Below are positions 20,801 to 37,514 of a DNA stretch of 64,000 bases, in pieces. Source of the stretch: Chlorella sorokiniana (taxonomy: Eukaryota > Chlorophyta > Trebouxiophyceae > Chlorellales > Chlorellaceae); contig CP084613.1 of the NCBI GenBank assembly GCA_025917655.1, positions 930,001-994,000 of the forward strand, read 5' to 3'. The translations under genes and the position numbers were made by a program. The first letter of the stretch is position 1. Each line of letters starts with the position of its first letter. Below the pieces are notes generated by a model. That model was not told where the DNA came from, did not search any database, and worked only from the letters and a program-made list of their open reading frames with translations.

Positions 20801-21392
20801 TCAGCGTGCCCGCCTACGAGGAGCTCGACTATGTGCCGCAAGCCATCAGGAAGGGTGAGTTGCTTGAACTGTAAGGGATCAAAGGGCCGCACTCTGGAGG
20901 GGTGGGGCTGGCGGCCGCGCTGGTAGGTATTTTGCGGCTGGTGATCCTGCTCCTGCTTGCCTGCTGCCGCTGTTTTGAAGCTCATACCCTGCGGAGGAGG
21001 CATGCCTCGCTGCATCGTCTCCGCTGTGTGCTGGGCTGCTCCCGGCGCTGAGTGCTGCTGCGCGTGGCGCCCCCTCCAACAGGCGACGTGCCGCTGCTGG
21101 CTGTGGAGTATGCCGCCGACGGCGAGGCTGTGGTGAAGACATCCATCGGGGTGCCGGTGCACGCAACCTCGCTGAAGCACCTGAACGGCGGGCGGCCCGC
21201 CTCGACGGCGTGAGCGGCCACGCCGTGCAGCGCGGCAGCGGCGGGCCGGGCGTCGCCACCGGCCTGGCGCTGCCGGGCGGGCGCAACCTGCCGCTGCTGC
21301 TGCTGCTGTCGTGCTTCATGGCGGCGCTGGCGGCGGTGGCGGGCACGGGCGCCAGCTTGACGCGGGTGCTGGACCTGCCTTGGCTGTCGTAG
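17810..21392 (+). CDS. Cytosine deaminase-like amidohydrolase with C-terminal hydrophobic tail
   Basis: Nine exons: 17810-18089, 18393-18640, 18817-19007, 19360-19507, 19752-19923, 20126-20215, 20423-20605, 20770-20854 and from 21083. Metal-dependent amidohydrolases of the CodA type deaminate cytosine or related rings. Seen here are the metal-binding ADLHTHI, the CodA-like DFHTDENGNELARG, the GHCCSLAFQPPNELAET segment around a metal His, VNQWTQDRSHTGGR, and the substrate-binding ISSDNVRDQFYAYGDLDM. Substrate cannot be told from sequence. The intron after exon 6 starts with GC (20216). One G too many near 19432, one base too few near 19890 and one near 21200 break the frame. With the last restored the protein gains a C-terminal tail with a likely membrane helix (NLPLLLLLSCFMAALAAVAG) ending at 21392. 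As written it stops at 21213. Confidence 0.85.
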
Positions 21393-22298
21393 CGCAGCCG
21401 CCGCCCCGCCCGCTGCGCTCCAGACCACTGCATGCGTCCCAGCGCAAGCGAGGCACGTCAGTCCACAGCCGTCCCTTTTCCTCCGCGCCCTTTTGTCCCT
21501 TTCTCAGCCTCCCTGTTGCCCTAATTGCCCTCCCTTCCCTCGGGAGTCGCACTTGTATTCATGACCACTCTTTTCAGCGACCTCATTTCCTTGCGGGGGA
21601 GCCTTGCACCCATTGTCGTGCCGCTGTGCGCCCCGGTGTGTGTGTGCCAATTCAACCGCAGCTCCCATGTCGCTCTTGTTGTTGTTCCTTGCCAGAGCTG
21701 CGCCTCCTTGCCTGGAAGCCAGCTGGCCGCTTACCCGCCCCGCGCACTGCTTGCTGTCCACGCTGGCTGCGCCAGCCCTCTGCAGCCGTTTTGTGCACGC
21801 ACTGCCTGCATGCTGCATTGCTTAGCCTGCCTGAAACCTTGCTTCAGGCTATCCTGTAACACTAGTCAGCAAGGCTTGCTGCAACGGCGTCCCTGGCAGG
21901 CAGCACGCTTCAATGCTGGGGACCCCACCTGGCGTTTCAGCCGGCTCTGGAGCTGCTTCTAGCATAGCATCCGTTTCTGTCTTTGACTCGGACACCTGCT
22001 GGTTGATTACAGGAATCGTTGTATATTAGGTTTTGGAGGGCAGTGGTGTACAACAGGCCAATCCGGCACACAAAACAAAAGAGAGAGGGGGAAAGAGAAT
22101 ACAGGCGAGGCGAGGGCCATCATTGAAGTGGTTGGGAGGACACTTCATGGTGCTGCTCGCTTAATGCTGATATGAAACAATTGCGCTGGGAGCCGGCCCC
22201 ACGAAAGGTAACAATTCGCAGCACAGGCAGGTCACAGTGCAGTGGTTGTTGGGTTTTCGAAGGCGGAAGGGGTGGGGGCCGGGCGCACACAGCCAGCC
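21393..22298. other. Convergent 3' region
   Basis: The 3' UTR of the deaminase gene runs from the left, with TGTAA at 21855-21859, and that of the EF-hand gene comes from the right. ORFs here are low-complexity Cys/Pro/Arg reading and I give them no weight. Confidence 0.4.
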
Positions 22299-23756
22299 TC
22301 ACTGCTCCTCTTCCGCGTCCTCCACCCACCCCTCCAGGCAGAACAGGAACTCCAGGAAGGACACCCGCCCCGTGCCAAACTTGTCCAGCTCCTCAAAGCG
22401 CTTGGCCGCGATGGCGCGGATGGGGTCGCCGCCGCTGCCGCGCTCCGAGTGGCGCACAGCGTCGGTGGCGCCCTGCGTGGCGCGGAGGAGGTGCGGGGCT
22501 CACAAGTGAGGCTTGCTGTGTGTGTGTGTGTGTGGGCGGGGGCCAAAGGGTCCACCAGCAGAGTCCAGAATGCAGGGCCACACACCAGCCGTCCACGCTG
22601 GGGGACATCTGCCGTCCAGCAGCCTGGGGGACCGTAAAACATTCATCCACACCCCAAACAAGCCACCTCCGCAACACACACCCACACCCGCACCTCGTGC
22701 ATGAGCGCCATGAGCTCCTCCTTCTCAATGAACCCATTTTGGGCGGAGGCGAAGGACATGAAGGCGGCCTCAGCGGTGCGCCAGGTGGCCAGGATCTCGG
22801 GGTCCACCCGCTCCTCGTCCTCGGGGCCCTGCACAGGAAGGGGGCCAGCGGTTGAAACAAGTCAAACAAACTTCACAAACTATGGGAAGGGGGCAGCGCG
22901 GGGCGAGGCGGGCGGCGGTCCCAGGCCAGGGCGACGAAGCGGCGGCGACGGCGGCCGCTCCCGCTGCGCCCGCGCGCCTTGAGGCAGTGCAGGATGGCCA
23001 TGGTGGCCAGGAACTCGTGTGGGTTGAGGCTGCGGGTGCCGTCCAGGTCGGTGCCGTCGAAGATGCGGGCCAGGGAGTCGTCGTCGAGGTGGTAGCCCAG
23101 CTGGGTGCAGGCGCCGCGCAGCTGCTCCAGGCTCAGCTCGCCCTCACCCTCCTCCCCGGGCCCCACCAGCCCCGCAAACACGGCGCGGCAGGCGGCGAAG
23201 CCCACGTGCAGCGTGCCGGCGCAGCAGCAGGCGGTTGAAGGAGACGCGGGGGCCGCGGGGTCGGCGGCGGCAGCCTTGGCCTGCGCGGCAGGAACAAGGG
23301 GAGGGTTGTTGCCGCCACTCAAGTGAGCTGGGCAGCGGCGGCTCTCCGACGTGTCCGCAACTGCATGAGCATGATGATCCAGCTGGGCATGCGTGCCTTT
23401 TAGCTTTGCGCACCTTGATGACCTCCGCTAGCCGTGCCTCCAGCTTGTGCCGCGAGTTGGCCGCTGCCGCCTTGCCCGCAACGCTGCGCCGCTGCAACCC
23501 AACACGTGCGGACAGCCGCGACAGGCCGCCGGATATCCGGCTGAGCCCCGTGCGCTGCTGCTGCTCTGCGAAGGACGGCTCGTGCTGGTGTTCCTGCGGA
23601 ACGTGACGCAGGCAGGACAGAAGACCAGCTTGCAGAAACCGCAGGGAGGGGCGGGCGGCGGCAAGGCGATGGCTGTGGGGAGCCCAGCGGCCGGCCATCG
23701 TCTGTTGGTAATATGTACCTTTCCGGCAGAGCATGCTTCTGCTGCTTGTTGCCCAT
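22299..23756 (-). CDS. EF-hand calcium-binding protein with N-terminal MG
   Basis: Five exons: 23719-23756, 23414-23593, 22978-23280, 22694-22828 and 22299-22472. The start MGNKQQKHALPE begins with Met-Gly, compatible with N-myristoylation. A basic, Ser-rich segment follows (RISGGLSRLSARVGLQRRS). Three EF-hand-like loops can be read: DLDGTRSLNPHE (acidic at 1, 3 and 12), a degenerate ASAQNGFIEKEE, and DKFGTGRVSFLE, the last followed by FLFCLEGWVEDAEEEQ. The arrangement resembles plant calcium-binding EF-hand proteins outside calmodulin itself. The intron after exon 3 appears to start with GC. Frame changes near 23590 and 23230 at G/C runs are likely sequence errors. A role as a calcium sensor at a membrane is inference. 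Confidence 0.75.
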
Positions 23757-24080
23757 AAAGCTGCGCGCTCAGTGCAGGGCAAAAGCTGTTAGAACGGGCG
23801 GGCCCCAGACCTTGCGAAACTAGTGGAATGCGTGGTGAATTAAAATGATTCGAGGGTGTCGGAATGCAATGCGGTTTCGCTTGTTCCATGAAGCCTTGTT
23901 CCATGCTGGGCATGTCGGCCCTTCTCCTCACCCATCGCGAGCACCGGGAGGCTCGTTGTACCAGATCTACTGCAATATTGTTTGTTGCAGCAGTGCTCCT
24001 GTGCTGCTTGGCCCCGGTGTGAGCCCGACTTCCCTATCTCGGCTCGAAGCTCTTCCCAGCTTGAACCCGCCCCCACAGCA
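23757..24080. other. Divergent promoter between EF-hand and FTRV genes
   Basis: There are 324 bases between the two start codons. A short A/T-richer block near 23830-23850 is the only visible compositional feature. Confidence 0.4.
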
Positions 24081-24578
24081 ATGCAGCACGCTGCGTTGCA
24101 GCAGCAGCGGCCGTTCACAGCGGCCGTGCGGCCAGCACGGCGGCCGCAGCGGGCGCGGGCTGGCGGCAGCGGCGCCGCTCCGCTCGCGGTGGCGCAGCTG
24201 GCTGAAGGCTCACGTGTGAAGGTGACCGCGCCCGTGAAGATCTACCACGTGCCCAAGTACAAGGAGGGCCTGGATTTGCAGGGCATGGAGGGCACCGTGC
24301 TGCAGCCCAACGTGTGCGACTACAAGCACCACGACGGCAAGAAGCACGACCTGTCGGCCACCCTGCCCGTCAAGTGCCAGTTCCTGGTGCCGCCCCCGGC
24401 GGCGGCAAGGACCTCAAGGTCCTGGTCCACCTGGTGAGGCAGGGCTGGCCGTGGCGGGCACAGGCAACATGCGTGAGAGGGGCAGCGACAGCGTGGCGCT
24501 GCTGTCCCTGCAGGGCGGCTGCTCACTGCCGGCCTTGCACATGCTCTGCAGGCTGACAACGAGGTGGAAGCCGTGTGA
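24081..24578 (+). CDS. FTRV: Ferredoxin-thioredoxin reductase variable chain, plastid
   Basis: Two exons (24081-24433 and 24552-24578). The first 50 or so residues are Ala/Arg-rich, as in a chloroplast transit peptide. The mature part holds the SH3-like fold of the family: GSRVKVTAPVKIYHVPKYKE, then LQGMEGTVLQPNVCDYKHHD and LSATLPVKCQFLV, and finishes HLADNEVEAV. With the catalytic chain this subunit forms the heterodimer that passes electrons from ferredoxin to thioredoxins in the light. One C is missing in the run at 24393-24397; restoring the frame gives PPPGGGKDLKVLVHL, which the intron phase requires. Length is normal for algae. Confidence 0.92.
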
Positions 24579-24992
24579 GAAGCATGAAGCCTGCACCTCT
24601 ACAGCAGCCTGTCTAGAAACCCAGCCACAGCCGAGCGGCGCCGAATACGAACCGACACTGCATTGTATGCTCCTGCTTGCCCTGCTGCTCCGCATCGCCG
24701 CATGCATGCGCGGCATGCCCCCATTTTTCCTTGCTTGAGCGCGCATCGTGCAATGCGCTTGAATCTGTTGAATTCTTCCTGGCAGACACACTGGCCATGT
24801 AACGACTCCGACACCACGCTGGCTGGCTGGCTGCGGCCGGTCTGTTGCACTGGGCGAACAGCCTGCCACAGACCTTTACCTAAAGGAGGTAATGAGTCAG
24901 TAATCAGCTACATCAGTGTTGGGCATCAGATGACAAAATATGCCCAGCAATCATGTCAGCGTGAAGGGCGCATGCCAGCGGAGGGGCGTCAA
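24579..24992. other. Convergent 3' region
   Basis: 3' UTRs of the FTRV gene (TGTAA at 24798-24802) and of the methionine-salvage gene. No other feature is seen. Confidence 0.5.
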
Positions 24993-30166
<5,174 letters not shown>

Positions 30167-30416
30167 CGGACAAGAGCACGTATAGCGCTGATTCCGATAG
30201 CACATGGCCGGCCGTAGGTGCCGACGCCCAACTGGCAATACTGCGATGTACGCTGTCCGACAGTGCCACCATGGGCGGTTCCCACATGAGCCGCCCCCTG
30301 CCCTGATGCCCTGCCTTTTGACCTCGAACACTACTCTCATCTTGATATTGCACTCGCATTAGCCTGACCCAAACTCTACCCTTGTGAGTTTCTCCTGTTC
30401 TAGAGCCCACCGCTTG
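30167..30416. promoter_or_regulatory. Short divergent promoter
   Basis: Only 250 bases separate the start codons of the methionine-salvage fusion (minus) and the thioredoxin-like gene (plus), so both promoters must lie here. No TATA box is obvious. Confidence 0.4.
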
Positions 30417-31476
30417 ATGCCCTCCGCCGGCTCGCTCCTGTCCCCTGTTCGTCATGTCAGTGTGCGTGTGGCTCGCCCACCGGCGAGCGGAGCCAGGAGA
30501 ACGTTGGCAGCGGCTGCCCTGACTCGGCCAGAGGCCCCCAAGAGCCCCACGCTGGAGCACGCTGCGGAGGCCAGCAACATCGTGGCGGTGCCCGAGGGCA
30601 TGGACGCGGCACTCAGCGAGGGCCAGCGCAGGTGAATATGCTGGCCGCCCTAGAGGGGGCACAGTGTCGGGTGGGCCGACTGCTGAAAGATTGCGAGCAG
30701 CGTGCTGGCAGCGTTGCTTTCCCTTCCAAGGCTGCTTGCATCCGAGCATCCAAGCACTCTACAGGCCTGAAATGCGAGGCTGCCCCTTCCCCCGGCGACA
30801 GGAAGCTCGAGCTGCAGGCCCAGGCAGCCGCGGCTCTAGAAGCGGAGAACTCGTGGTGGTGTGACAGCGCAGACTCCCCAACCAACCTGGTCACCGCGGC
30901 CACCCCTGCCGAGTACAAGCGGCTCATTAAGGAGGCGCGGCCCACGCAGCTGGTGGTTGTGGACTACCTGAAGCCAAGCTGCGCCGCCTGCCGCCGCCTC
31001 TACCCCAAGCTGCTGCAAATCGCTGCCTCCAACCCCGACGCGCTCTTCATCAAGGTGAGCACCTGCGCCTCTGCACACGCCTGTCGTGATTGGCATGATG
31101 CCAGCGGCCGCGCAGCCGTGGAAGGGGTGTCAGCGTGTTGCGTTTCTGGCGCTGGCGGTCGGCGTCTGACGTGTGCTGGGCTGGACAGGCGCCAGCTGGC
31201 GTGCGTTCAGCTCTCTGCTGGGATGCAGCATGGTGAGCCCTCCCATCCTCATCAGCCTTGTCTCCCCCTCCTCCACTTCAACAGGTGAACGTAGAGACTG
31301 CAGAGATGCGAGAGCTGGGCCAGGGCATGAACGTCACGCACCTGCCGTGGTTCCATCTGTTCCGCGGCAGCAACCTGATTGCCTCCTTCTCCGCCAACCT
31401 TACCACCGTGTCCACGCTGCGCGCTGAGATTGCCGCCAACAAGGCCTGCGTCGATCCAGGCTGCTCGGTGTACTGA
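30417..31476 (+). CDS. ACHT-type plastid thioredoxin-like protein
   Basis: Three exons (30417-30631, 30802-31054, 31285-31476). The first about 40 residues are rich in Ser, Arg and Ala, as in a chloroplast transit peptide. The thioredoxin fold follows: NSWWCDSADSP, LVVVDYLKPSCAACRRLYPK with the redox motif CAAC, NVTHLPWFHLFRGSNLIASF with the cis-Pro, and a final CVDPGC. The atypical WW segment before the domain and the altered active site match ACHT (atypical Cys-His-rich thioredoxin) proteins, which in plants oxidise 2-Cys peroxiredoxin partners and switch off plastid enzymes. The CAAC motif differs from the usual WCGPC. Partner and exact subclass are inference. Confidence 0.88.
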
Positions 31477-33294
31477 CGCGCGGCGCAGGGCGGCCGCGTG
31501 CCTTGCTTCTGCTAGCGTCTGCTGGCAGCCGCGCGTCGGCTGCCCATAGCTGCCCGGCCTCCAGTGTTCACCAGCCGTGGCTGCCTGCTGCTCCACCCCA
31601 CTCGTCCAGCCACATGTGAGGCTGTTGCCGAACTTGTTGCCTCCCTGACATCCCTGTTTGTCACCTCTCGCGCCAGTTTTGTTTTGCTTTGCTGCTGGGC
31701 GGGCAAGGCTATGGCTGGATGCTCCCAAGCATACGCATCGCCGGCTGCAACGCTGGTGCTGCTGCGCTCGGTGCTCCTTCCGCTGTCCCCTGCCCGCCCT
31801 GCTGCACCCTTGGTGCCAGTCCCTCTGTACTGTGCAGCCCTGGCCAGCTTTGGAAATTTCATTCTGTGCCATCAGCGAGCGTGTGCCGCCGAGCTCTAGC
31901 GAGCGTGTAGCCCCTTTTCGCCCCAGTATCAGTTTTCCTTCCGTCACCCCTCCACAGTCGTGGTTTCTTCTTCTAAAGGAACCGCATCCCTAGCGTTTGA
32001 TTTGCCGCGTTTCGTTTGCCCTGGTCCGTCTCGTCACCAGTCCCCCTGCCGCCCGTCGCATCCACGCTTTTCACCCATGCCGTGGCATGCGGCGGCAGGT
32101 TTTGCGCCCAGCAGCGTTGCCCTTTGATATGCTGGTCCAGCCGCTCCGGCCTGGTCACTTTGCGTTTGCGCAGTTTTTTGCCTGGGCACCCATCGCGCTC
32201 AACCCCCACCCCACCCCACGGACAAACAGCCGCGGTCCTGAAATTCTGAACTTCTTTGCATGCTCACTTCCTGTACTGGTGTTAGATGATGGCGCACCTC
32301 CATGTGCAGCCCAAGCACCCAATGATAATCCTTGTCCTTTGAAGTGAGTGGATACTAGCGCACTGTAACTTAGCTTTACCACAAGACGAGAAGGGCGGGG
32401 CAGCTGGCAGGCTTTAATGACGCATAGATGGCATGCAAACTAATGGGAGTCATTCAAACAGCCGCTGTAAGTGTACAACATGCATTTTATGCCGCCGTGC
32501 ATCAAAACGCCGAGCAAGATGTCGCACGGCGTGTGCGGCGGCTGAGCTGAGGCGACGCCAGCCAGGCTGTGGCAAGGCATTAAGCGCTGGACACGGTTGC
32601 GGGACCCAATCCCTTGCTGTTGGAGAGTGTCTGGATATCATTACACGCACCCACAACCAGCCCTGCACAGCCTATTCATTCTGTGTGCTCAGAAGCACGC
32701 CGGGGTGCAGCACCCGGGCCCCGGTCACTCGCTGCTCTCCCGCTTCATTGGCCCGACCAAAAGCCTGAAAAGCGACGGGGGCGGCGCAGGCGGAGGTAGG
32801 CGCGCTCTGGGGCGCCTCATTGTGACGCTGTTCAAAGGCGGCCTCAGGGGCCTTGAAACGGCCGTCGCCCTATCGTCAAGCCTTCCCTCGCTGCTCATCT
32901 GCTTGCTGACCAGTGACCCAGCCCGCTGTTGGCTGGCTGGCGTCGCAGGGGCGCCTGAAGAGCGAAGGACAAGGAGGAGGCGCACCGCCAGAGGTGGGTG
33001 GGGCCTTGCACCTTCCCTGCCGGGACTTTGCGACAGCGATCAGCGCGTGCACCGGCCCATGGCGCAGCAGGGACAGCCGCCGACCCAGTAGGGTTGTGTC
33101 GGCTGCCGTTTGGTGGCCACCCGTCGCTGAGAAGCGAGGGAACTGCACTGTTTGTGGCCTGAGGCTAGGGGTATACCTGGTGTACAGCTTGTGCTACGTC
33201 TCAGTCAGTTGTTGATTGGTCTGCAGTGTTTATTCCTGTTCCTTCAAGTGCGAACTGTCGCTTGTTGCCCGTCCTGACTCGCAGAAGTAGCGAG
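31477..33294. other. Long intergenic stretch, no gene recognised
   Basis: The first part is probably the thioredoxin 3' UTR (a TGTAA lies near 32363, though it is far away). It contains pyrimidine-rich tracts and no reading frame with conserved-looking protein. The last part is the promoter and 5' UTR of the kinase gene. Confidence 0.4.
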
Positions 33295-36200
33295 ATGGGT
33301 GGAGAAACGAAAGAGGAGGAGTTGCAACACCCTGCAAAGGTAAGCAGTGGTCGGTGCAGCGGTGGACAGTGCACAGTGACGCAGTGAGGTCTACTGGCCA
33401 GCTTGGTTCGCATGACGGGGTTGTTACGACGTCTGCACTGCCCAGCCCCCCATCCACAGCTGGTTGACCCAAGACTGCCTGCCCCCACCCCCTGCCGCAG
33501 GTCCAGGTGTCAAACTCCCGGTTTACAACACCGGCCGGCGGCTGGGCAAGGGCGGCTTTGGCCAGGTGTTCCTCGGCACCCGCTCCCAGAAGTCTCGCTC
33601 GGCCAAGGACAACAAGCCTGTGGAGGTGACAAGGGTGCCGCCAGCGTGGCTGCCCGTCGCGCGCGGTCCCTTATGCGCAGGCCCATGCCCTTGCCCTGTG
33701 CCAGCGCTGTATGCCCGCCGCTTGAAGCCGGCCACCCGCCGCGGGTGAGGCCACCCCGCACCGTATCCTGACTTCCTGGCCCACCCACCCGCTGCCCTTG
33801 CCGCCCAAAGGTGGCCCTCAAGTTTGAGCACAACACCAGCAAGGGATGCACCCCCAACGGCCCGCCCTATGAGTGGACGGTGTACAAGTGAGCTGTGCAG
33901 CAGCAGCGCTGCCCGCTGCCCGCCAGCCTGTGCTCAGCCTGTGCTCGCGCACACTCCCCATCCTCAACCCCCACCCACCCACCCCCAACTCCCTTGGTAC
34001 CACGCAGCGGCATTGGCGAGGTGTATGGAGTGCCCAAGGTCCATTTCAAGGGCCAGCAGGTGAGGGTGGCTGCCGCACCAGCTGCGCGCTTGTGGCTTTG
34101 GCTTCGCCGGCTGCTGGCGCTGCATCCCTGACCGTCCCTCCATGCTCGGTCCCTGTGCAGGGCGAGTTTTACGTGATGATCATGGACCTGCTGGGCAGCA
34201 GCCTGTGGGACATCTGGAACCAGGAGGGGCAGCAGCTGACGGCGCAGTACGTGGCGTGCGTCGCAGTGGAGGCGCTGACGATCTTGGAGGCGCTGCACGC
34301 CAAGGGGTGCGCATACCCGTTGTGGCTTGCTGCTGCCTTAGTAATGTGCATGTGGATAGAGCGGCAGAGCCGGTGCCTTGCTGGCTGCACGCCGCGCTTT
34401 TGCTGCACTTTGGTTTCTCGCCTGCGTCTTGCCTTACCCCCACCCCCCACCACACACCACACACCACACGCACACACACATCTTCCCCCTCCCCACCCCT
34501 CCGTGCAGCTACGTGCACGGCGACGTGAAGCCAGAGAACTTTTTGCTGGGCCAGCCCGGCACCCCGCGCTCCAACAAGCTCTACCTGGTCGACTTTGGGC
34601 TGGCGCAGAAGTGGCGGGACTCGCGCGCCGCCCACGCCAAGTACGACCAGCGCCCGACGACTTCCGCGGCACCATCCGCTACGCCTCAGTGCACGCGCAC
34701 CTGGGGCGCACGCCCGCGCCGCGACGACCTCGAGTCCCTGGCCTACACCCTGCTCTTCCTGCTGAACGGGCGGCTGCCGTGGCAGGGCTTCCAGGGGGAC
34801 AACAAGGGCTACCTGGTGGCCAAGAAGAAGATGGCGACGTCGGCGGAAACGCTCTGCAGGCACGTGCCGGGCTGCGCGTGGACGGCGGGCAGCGCTGGGG
34901 ACGGCCTGCAGGGCTCACAGCAGCTCATGTGGCCGCAACAGAGGAAGAGCATGCTTGCCCTGGCTGGCCAGCCGCGCTGGCTGGAGGCCAGCAGCGTCGC
35001 TCCTTGTGTGCGGCTCATTGACGGGCGTGGTGTGTGCCTGCCGCAGGTACAAGCCGGACGCGTTCAAGACCTTCACAGAGGCGGTGATGAACCTGAAGTT
35101 TGAGGAGGAGCCCATGTGAGCCCCGCTCCCATCCAGCGAGATGCCGCACCGATGCATGGTGCTGGGCAAGGCGGCGCTGACCTTGCTGACCTTGCTGACC
35201 TCACTGACCCTGGCAACCTCCTTCCCTTGCAGGTACGCCGCCTACATCGCACTGTTTGAGCCGCTGCTGGGCGCCAGCGCGCCAGCCCGCCCGCTGCAAG
35301 TGGACAACGCAGTCAAGGTGCGCACTGCGTAGGTTGCTGAGTGGCTTGCGGGGCTGGATGGTTGGCAGGGCGCACATTCAGCCCGCACGTGCCGTGTGCT
35401 CTTGGGGTGTATGCAGCCTAGTTGTGCAGCCGAGTTGCACACCTCACCGGCGGCCCACGGGCTGCCTTGGCGGTAGCCCATACTGCGCGAACGAGCCCCG
35501 TTGAGCTGCGCCGCTGCAGGTGGGCCAGAAGCGCGGGCGCAGCCAGCTGGAGGAGCTGAATGCCGAGGTGCTGGACGGCGCCAAGCGCAAGAAGGTGCGG
35601 CTGGGCTTCCCCGCCAGCCAGTGGGTCACCGTCTACAACAAGCACGCGCCCATGAAGCAGCGGTGAGCGGGGCCGGAGTGGGCCAGGGGGCTGGCCAGAC
35701 TGTGAGCGAGGCCCTCCCTGGCGCGATATCACGTCCGCCTGTCCTCGCTTGGCAGGGTGTGCTCTGCTGGTCCCATCCACACACACACGCACGCTCTCAA
35801 ATGCTGCCTGCCGCCACCGCCCACCCGCCCATGCCAGGTACCACTACAACGTGTCCAACCACCGCCTGGATGTGCACGTGTCCAAGGGCTTCGACGACGG
35901 CCTGCACATCTCCTCGGTCTGCGCCTGCGGCGACCTCTGGGCCATCATCATGGATGCGGGCACCGGCTTCTCGCAGCAGGTGGGGGAGCTGGCAGGGCAC
36001 GGGCCAGGGCGTTTCTGCGCTGCCTGGCTGTTTGGTTCGGGCGCCCCCTGCCCTCGCCTGCCCATCAACAGCGCGGGAGGGCAACGGCTTGCATTGCACA
36101 GCCTTGAGACCCTGGTACACTCATATGGGCCCCCAACCCCACCCACACACCCCACCCTTGGCGGGCCGCGCTGCAGGTGTACCGCGTGGCCCAGCGCTCC

Positions 36201-37514
36201 TTCCTGCCCAAGGACTGGATCATGGAGCAGTGGGACAAGGGCTTCTACATCACAGGTGGGGGGCTGGCAGGGGCAGGCAAGGCTGCTCCGGTGGCAAGGT
36301 GCCAAGCGGGGGAGTGGGTGGCGAGGCGCTGGTGAGGCAAGGGCTGTCGGCGGGTGGCGGTACTCTGGAAACGTTGGGCTTGGGACTGGTACTAGGGAGC
36401 AGGGTGCGCAAGAGGACAGGGATGGTGGTGTACGCTTTTGCTGCTTCAAGCCTGCTCCTGGCTAAGGTGGTGTCCCCTCTCGGCCTCCTCCCTGGCTTGT
36501 TGCTCTCGCAGCCATCGCGGGCAGCACCAACATGAGCAGCCTGGTGGTGATGAGCAAGGGGACCAAGTTCACGCAGCAGTCGTACAAGGTCTCCGACTCC
36601 TTCCCCTTTGAGTGGATCAAGAAGAAGTGGCGCGAGGCCTTCCACGTCACCGCCATGGCCACCAGCGGCACCCAGGCGCGCGCGTGTGTGTGTGTGTGTG
36701 GGGTGTGGGGGTATCCAGATCACTCTGCGGTTTCCCTGAAAGCGTGGCAGGCGGCGCGGCCTGGTTGCTTCCGCCCCTATGATTGCCCCTCCCCTGTTCC
36801 ACCGGTGTTGCCTCCAACCTCACCTCCCTCATCCCACCCCCACCTTATCTCTTCTCACACACTGCACACACACCCACACACACTCGCGCTGCCCTGCCTG
36901 CAGTGGGCGGTGGTGATGAGCCGCGGCGCGGGCTACCTGGACCAGGTGGTGGAGCTGGACTTCCAGTACCCCTCAGAGGGCATCCACAAGCGCTGGGACG
37001 CCGGCTACCGCATCACAGCGCTGGCGGCCACACCCGACCAGGTGCGCTCGCGCCGCGCTGCTGGGGCGTCAGTGTTGCGGGGAGGGGCAGGCGTGGGATG
37101 AGCCGTGTGCAGGGTCCCGGACTGCGGTGAACAGCCGACCCAACCGACCATCCGGCCCTGACCGGTACATGGCGAACCCGCGCCTGTGCAGGCCGCGTTT
37201 GTGCTGTCCATCCCGCGGCGCGCCATGTCAGACGAGACGCAGGAGACGCTGCGCACGAGCACCTTCCCCTCTGGTGGGCTTAGCGTGGCGCTTGCTGCCA
37301 GGCATCCATGATTCCTGGCCCGCCCCAGCCCCCTCAGCCAGGGGAGCACACCGGGGTTTGTGCACAAGTGTGGGTACCTTGCAAGGCAGGCCTCTCCTCC
37401 TCAGCCGCACAGACCCCCTCCAACCGCTGCTCACCTGCCGCAGAGCACGTGAAGGAGAAGTGGGCCAAGGACCTCTACATTGCAGGCATTGCGTACGGCC
37501 GCACCGTAACATAA
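33295..37514 (+). CDS. MUT9-like (CK1-related) protein kinase
   Basis: Fifteen exons. The kinase domain shows [24 protein letters not shown] with the catalytic Lys, [14 protein letters not shown] in place of [13 protein letters not shown], and [21 protein letters not shown] long C-terminal region follows, typical of the plant MLK/PPK family: [70 protein letters not shown], and a C-terminal [19 protein letters not shown]. These kinases phosphorylate histones H3 and H2A; the founding member is Chlamydomonas MUT9, needed for transgene silencing, and plant members act with clock and light-signalling complexes. Introns at 34860 and 36676 start GC. One C is missing at 34653-34655 and a frame slip occurs near 34715; both interrupt a conserved block and are likely errors. 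Nuclear action is inferred from the family. Confidence 0.9.

Noticed and set aside
35170-35215. Repeated ctgaccttg units
   Set aside because: Short, inside an intron of the MUT9-like kinase, no sign of function.
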